From positions 14,529,446-14,593,445 of the forward strand of contig NC_133234.1 of assembly GCF_040436345.1 (NCBI RefSeq): DNA of 64,000 nt, given 5' to 3'. Source of the DNA: Pagrus major (lineage: Eukaryota; Chordata; Actinopteri; Spariformes; Sparidae). Both the position numbers and the translations under genes were made by a program. Shown piece by piece: positions 60,340 through 64,000 of the stretch (its first letter is position 1; each line of letters starts with the position of its first letter). A model generated the notes under the pieces. It saw nothing but the letters and a program-made list of their open reading frames with translations, was not told the DNA's origin and did no database searches.

Positions 60340-61160
60340 TTGTCCCCACTGAGAATGCACGGAGAGACGCCCGGGGCCCCTTTCTTATTCCTCTATTTTG
60401 TGCATCCTCGCCTCCTCTGTTCTCCTGTCTGTGCCCTGGAAATCAATCTCAGCATCTTGAGGGATGTCTCAATTCCTAAGATGCATCTGGAGGAGCTATG
60501 AACGACGATCCATTTGCAGAAGTCTTATCAGCACGGTTGACGTAAAAGAGACACTCGGCTAGAATAAACAAACCGTGGAACTATGCAGGACTCTACAGAG
60601 GTTCCTTTTGTATTTGTTATTTAAGACGATGTAAAAGAGGATCTTTCTTGCCTTCACTGTCTGCCACATTCCTCAATGACATTACACCTTGACATCACTC
60701 ATGTCACATTACAGCAAGTTGTGAATTGAATTAAAAGTAAATATTTAAGTTGACATGAGCACTGTTATGCTCACACAGTGTGACTACAACAACAATGGAC
60801 AGATGATGCAGCTCTGCCACCGGTCATTTCACTGACGTGGCCTTCAAATACAGTTGAGAAACACTGATGTCTCATTTTGTTAAATACGGGGGACGGCAGA
60901 CCAGAACAACTTCTGGTTCGAGTGAGAAAATATCAAATAAGAGACTTGGGATGTACCTTCCAGTCTTTGCAGATGTTTTATAATACTGACTTTACTCGGC
61001 CAACTATCACAAGCCTGTTTGTGGAATGGTTAGTATGGCAGTAAACACTGGATCACTCCAACATTCAGAAGGCGTCTCACAGTTTTTAATCTGTCCTCTG
61101 CACACATACGCACGAATGGTCGACTGATCCGACATGAACCAGTCGAGCTCAGTCAGCAGG

Positions 61161-63927
61161 TTAGCTCCTCAGCCAGGACACGGGCACCCACTGAGGCTCC
61201 ATCTGCACCCTCTCCAGTACGGCCTGGAGCTCAGCTAAGGCACTGGCTGCGTCCTCCTTCACCAAGACGTAGTCCACCCAATGGCCGTAGCACTCGTCCA
61301 TCCGTTCAGCTGACTGTTTCATCTCCTGCAGGTCGTCCTCCTGGTCAGCAGGCATGAGAGACGATTCAGAAAACACTTTTTTCTTATTCAAGTATCTTCA
61401 AATTAATGTAATCTGTGTAAAGGCTGTACAAGACCCATGATGAAGTGGTTTCCTTTGGGCAGCGTTTTCTTGTAACTCACCGTGACCCCTGCGCTGAGCG
61501 AGGAAGAGGAGCCAAGTAGTTTCCTTTGACTATCATAGATGCGAGGCCTTACAAAGATGACATATGGTTTGAACTCAGTGGTACGTAGAGTCTTCAGGAC
61601 CTGAATGTAGGAAAACAAAACACATCCCTTTAACCAGGCAGCTCGATATAAAAGCCAACAGTTGCGTTACTTCAGTCTCAAACTTCCTTTCTATGGAAGG
61701 TAGGAATGGCCGTGCTTACAATATTTTTTTAATGCCATTATCTTTAGATCACAGGTTAATTCTGTTATTTTGAGAAAACTGTTTTTTTCCCCTCAAGATA
61801 AAAGACCAATTTATCGCTAACAAGATAACTGATCATGATCAAAATCACCTTTTGTTTTCTCGTGATGACTTTCTCCAGAAAAAGGCATAAAAAAGAGTTA
61901 CAGCAAGCACAGCCGTTCTCAGGTTATATAACCTTCAGCTCAAAGTAGACTGAATCAAGACTTAGTCACGCTTTAAATGTGACAAGTAAAATTTTAACAA
62001 CTGCAATTTAACTGTCAGATTAGTTTAATATACGGCTGGTTGGTGACAGGTGGAATGAGCTGCAATAATCTCAGTGAGACGAGATAAAACACAGGTGACA
62101 ATTTAGACAGATATGAAAGAAAATGTACATTTTTTTGATGATCCTGACTGGTTTTCTGATGGAGGATACATCAATGTTTTATACCTGACTCTGTCTTAGT
62201 CCTTACACAGCAGTGAATGTTAAGCGTTGATAAATGCCAGGTGATGTGATTGTAATCAACTCTGTGTTTGGCTGTTTGTGTAGATACTAACCTCTGGCTG
62301 CACATCCACCAGACAGGCCTTTTTCTGATCCAAAATTCTGTGAATTGACTCCAAACTGGTACCATACAGGTTATCTTTGTACTCCCCATATTCAATAAAT
62401 CTGCAGAAATACAGCATCGCCATGAATTAGAACTTAAGGCCAGACGCGGCAGGCAGAAACAGAAATCACAAAATAAGTTCTGTGGAAAATATTTGTCTCA
62501 ATATTAGTTATGAACGAGAGGAGCACTGGATGAACAGAGGGTTCAATTAATCCATTTCTTGTTGACAGCCTGCATCCTTAAATAAATAAATAAAAGTAAA
62601 CCATGTGTTGCACATAACTGCTTGGTTTGTAATATTCACTAAGACGTATTTAGTGTCCAATACTCACTTGCCATTCTGGATGTCAGCCTCGAAAGCAGCT
62701 TTAGTGATGAAGTGGTACTCGACTCCTTCCCTCTCGTGACACTTCCTGGCTCGAGTGGTGTCTGACACAGCCAGCAGGAGGAGAGGGTGGAGAGGAAAGA
62801 TAATTACAGACAGTTCGTACTTTTTGGGTGTAACATTTTAGAATAAGGTTAGAAAACACATGCATAACTAATGCATGAGTCATGATGATTTAACACCCGT
62901 GCATGTGATGAGCCTCTCCGAAAGCAGAACAGTACGTGGTCTCGTTGTGATGTGAAGCTGTTTTTATCAAACTGGTAAATTCATGTTTCTGTGAGTTAAC
63001 ATTTATGTTTGTTATTTCTTTTACTACTGCATACTACTACTGTTTTTCTAAATGTACGTCATACTCAACACAATATTCGAACTTGAAAAACCCGTTTGAC
63101 ATGTGTGTTTAAAATGTTTGAGAAAAAAGTTGTTTGTGTTTTTTTACCTTTACTGTATATCACTATTTTTATTCATAAGGTTAGTGATTTACAAAACATC
63201 TACACTCTCAAATGTAAGAAAGAGCAAGGCTGGTGCAAACGCTACCACATCATAGCAAATCAGCTTTTGGTGTAGTTCTTCATAAAAACATGAAGGGAGA
63301 GACGACGTCTGCAGCAGTACAGTAATCTAATTTAAAGGGTCAATTTCACATATTAAAGTGTGTTTACAGAAAGAAGAATGTGTGGAATACAAAAGTGAGA
63401 TCTCTGCTTTTCAAAACCTGGTACCTACATTACCCACAATGCAACTTAGCCACTGAGTGACATCTTATACCCGCGTGTAAGGTTTTAAAAAAAGCCAAAA
63501 AGAAGATATTTAAAAAGCATGAAGACTTACGAGGCACAGCCAAACCATAACGTCGAGGATTTTCAGCAATCACCTTCTGTTTGAGCTCAGTGATCCGAGC
63601 CCCCAGAGACCCTGTGAATAGACAAGATGACACAACATATTTTAGAAAACACCTAATTCTACTATTCGAGTTCTTCAAATGTCTTGTGTTTCTAATAACA
63701 ACCACTTTTCTACAATCACAAGCATACCCAGGCTTCTTCAATGTCATCAAACCCCACAGTGAGCGTACCTATCAGCACTATAAGTCGAGGTCTTTCACCA
63801 GGACGGGGCCGATATTGTGTTACTTCTTCATAAATCAGGAACTCTGTGTGATTGGCGTCAGGAGTTTGAGGCTCTCCTGGTGAACTCTGGCGATCTTTTC
63901 TGAGACGGAAACTCCGGCGCAGGCCAG
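61161..63927 (-). CDS. mpp3: MAGUK p55 family member 3, C-terminal part
   Basis: Membrane-associated scaffold linking polarity and adhesion complexes. Six minus-strand exons are visible: 63927-63769, 63611-63531, 62761-62668, 62400-62292, 61600-61481 and 61340-61161 (TAA), giving 246 C-terminal residues. The first holds the SH3-GK hinge ([32 protein letters not shown]). The next, [19 protein letters not shown], is nearly identical to human MPP3 and carries the degenerate GSLGAR in place of a true kinase P-loop, as in all MAGUK pseudo-kinases. Then come the rest of the guanylate-kinase-like domain ([47 protein letters not shown]) and the tail [14 protein letters not shown] and [13 protein letters not shown]27, PDZ and SH3 exons lie right of the window. 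MPP3 rather than MPP2 or MPP7 is chosen from GSLGAR, KPYVIFV and LVKED. Confidence 0.92.
63332..63480. repeat. Palindromic MITE, partial copy in mpp3 intron
   Basis: It starts 'ttaaagggtcaatttcacat' like the 34891 copy and holds 'aaaacctggtacctacatta' and 'caatgcaacttagccactga', shared with 50303-50751. The right arm is missing. Confidence 0.65.
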
Positions 63928-64000
63928 CTGTGGTTGAAGACATGCAAACGTTAGATGGGCAGACATAAACGAGCCACTTTGAAATCTTCACATTGAGAAA

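Larger units (their letters stand above)
59451..61160. other. Convergent 3' ends of psmc5 and mpp3
   Basis: Between the two stop codons. On the plus strand psmc5 has only a variant signal AGTAAA near 59549. On the minus strand AATAAA (plus-strand TTTATT, 59589-59594) could end mpp3, giving a 3' UTR of about 1.6 kb and nearly abutting psmc5. A MITE occupies 60011-60339. No coding exon is seen. Confidence 0.5.

Overview
This window is nuclear DNA from a bony fish, most likely a spiny-rayed (percomorph) teleost. The genes are intron-rich with GT-AG splicing and short introns. Their proteins are clear vertebrate orthologues. The space between them is full of dinucleotide microsatellites and small interspersed repeats of kinds common in percomorph genomes. 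There is no operon, phage, CRISPR array or prokaryotic feature, and I recognise no retrovirus-like element.

Layout, left to right. (1) 1-6.4 kb: the 5' end of ngfr (p75 neurotrophin receptor) on the minus strand, with exon 1 (signal peptide) and exon 2 (first cysteine-rich domain); the rest lies off the left edge. (2) 6.4-18.5 kb: a gene-poor stretch with microsatellites, transposon-derived repeats and a diverged internal duplication. (3) 18.6-28.4 kb: slc4a1 (band 3 anion exchanger), plus strand; 16 coding exons are secure and two short upstream ones are proposed. (4) 29.9-36.3 kb: a reduced UBF-type HMG-box gene (ubtfl), plus strand. (5) 38.5-41.4 kb: an atxn7l3 gene that keeps the Sgf11-type zinc finger but apparently lacks the SCA7 domain, plus strand. 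(6) 44.0-53.6 kb: smarcd2 (BAF60b, SWI/SNF subunit), plus strand, 13 exons. (7) 55.4-59.5 kb: psmc5 (proteasome ATPase Rpt6), plus strand, 12 exons giving exactly 406 residues. (8) 61.2-64.0 kb: the 3' half of mpp3 (MAGUK scaffold, guanylate-kinase-like domain), minus strand, running off the right edge and converging on psmc5.

The genes do not form one pathway. From general knowledge, all of them map to human chromosome 17q, and the order slc4a1, UBTF-type gene, atxn7l3 is the human one. Smarcd2 and psmc5 are also neighbours in human but far from this cluster. Several are chromatin, transcription or proteostasis genes (ubtfl, atxn7l3, smarcd2, psmc5); slc4a1 is an erythroid/epithelial transporter, and ngfr and mpp3 belong to signalling and cell polarity.

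The most notable points are the two shortened neighbours ubtfl and atxn7l3, which look like reduced genome-duplication copies; the relocation of slc4a1 N-glycosylation sites; a set of palindromic repeat copies; and an erythroid-type promoter candidate inside the proposed first intron of slc4a1. Exon boundaries were read by eye from reading frame, splice signals and recalled human proteins; no alignment was run.
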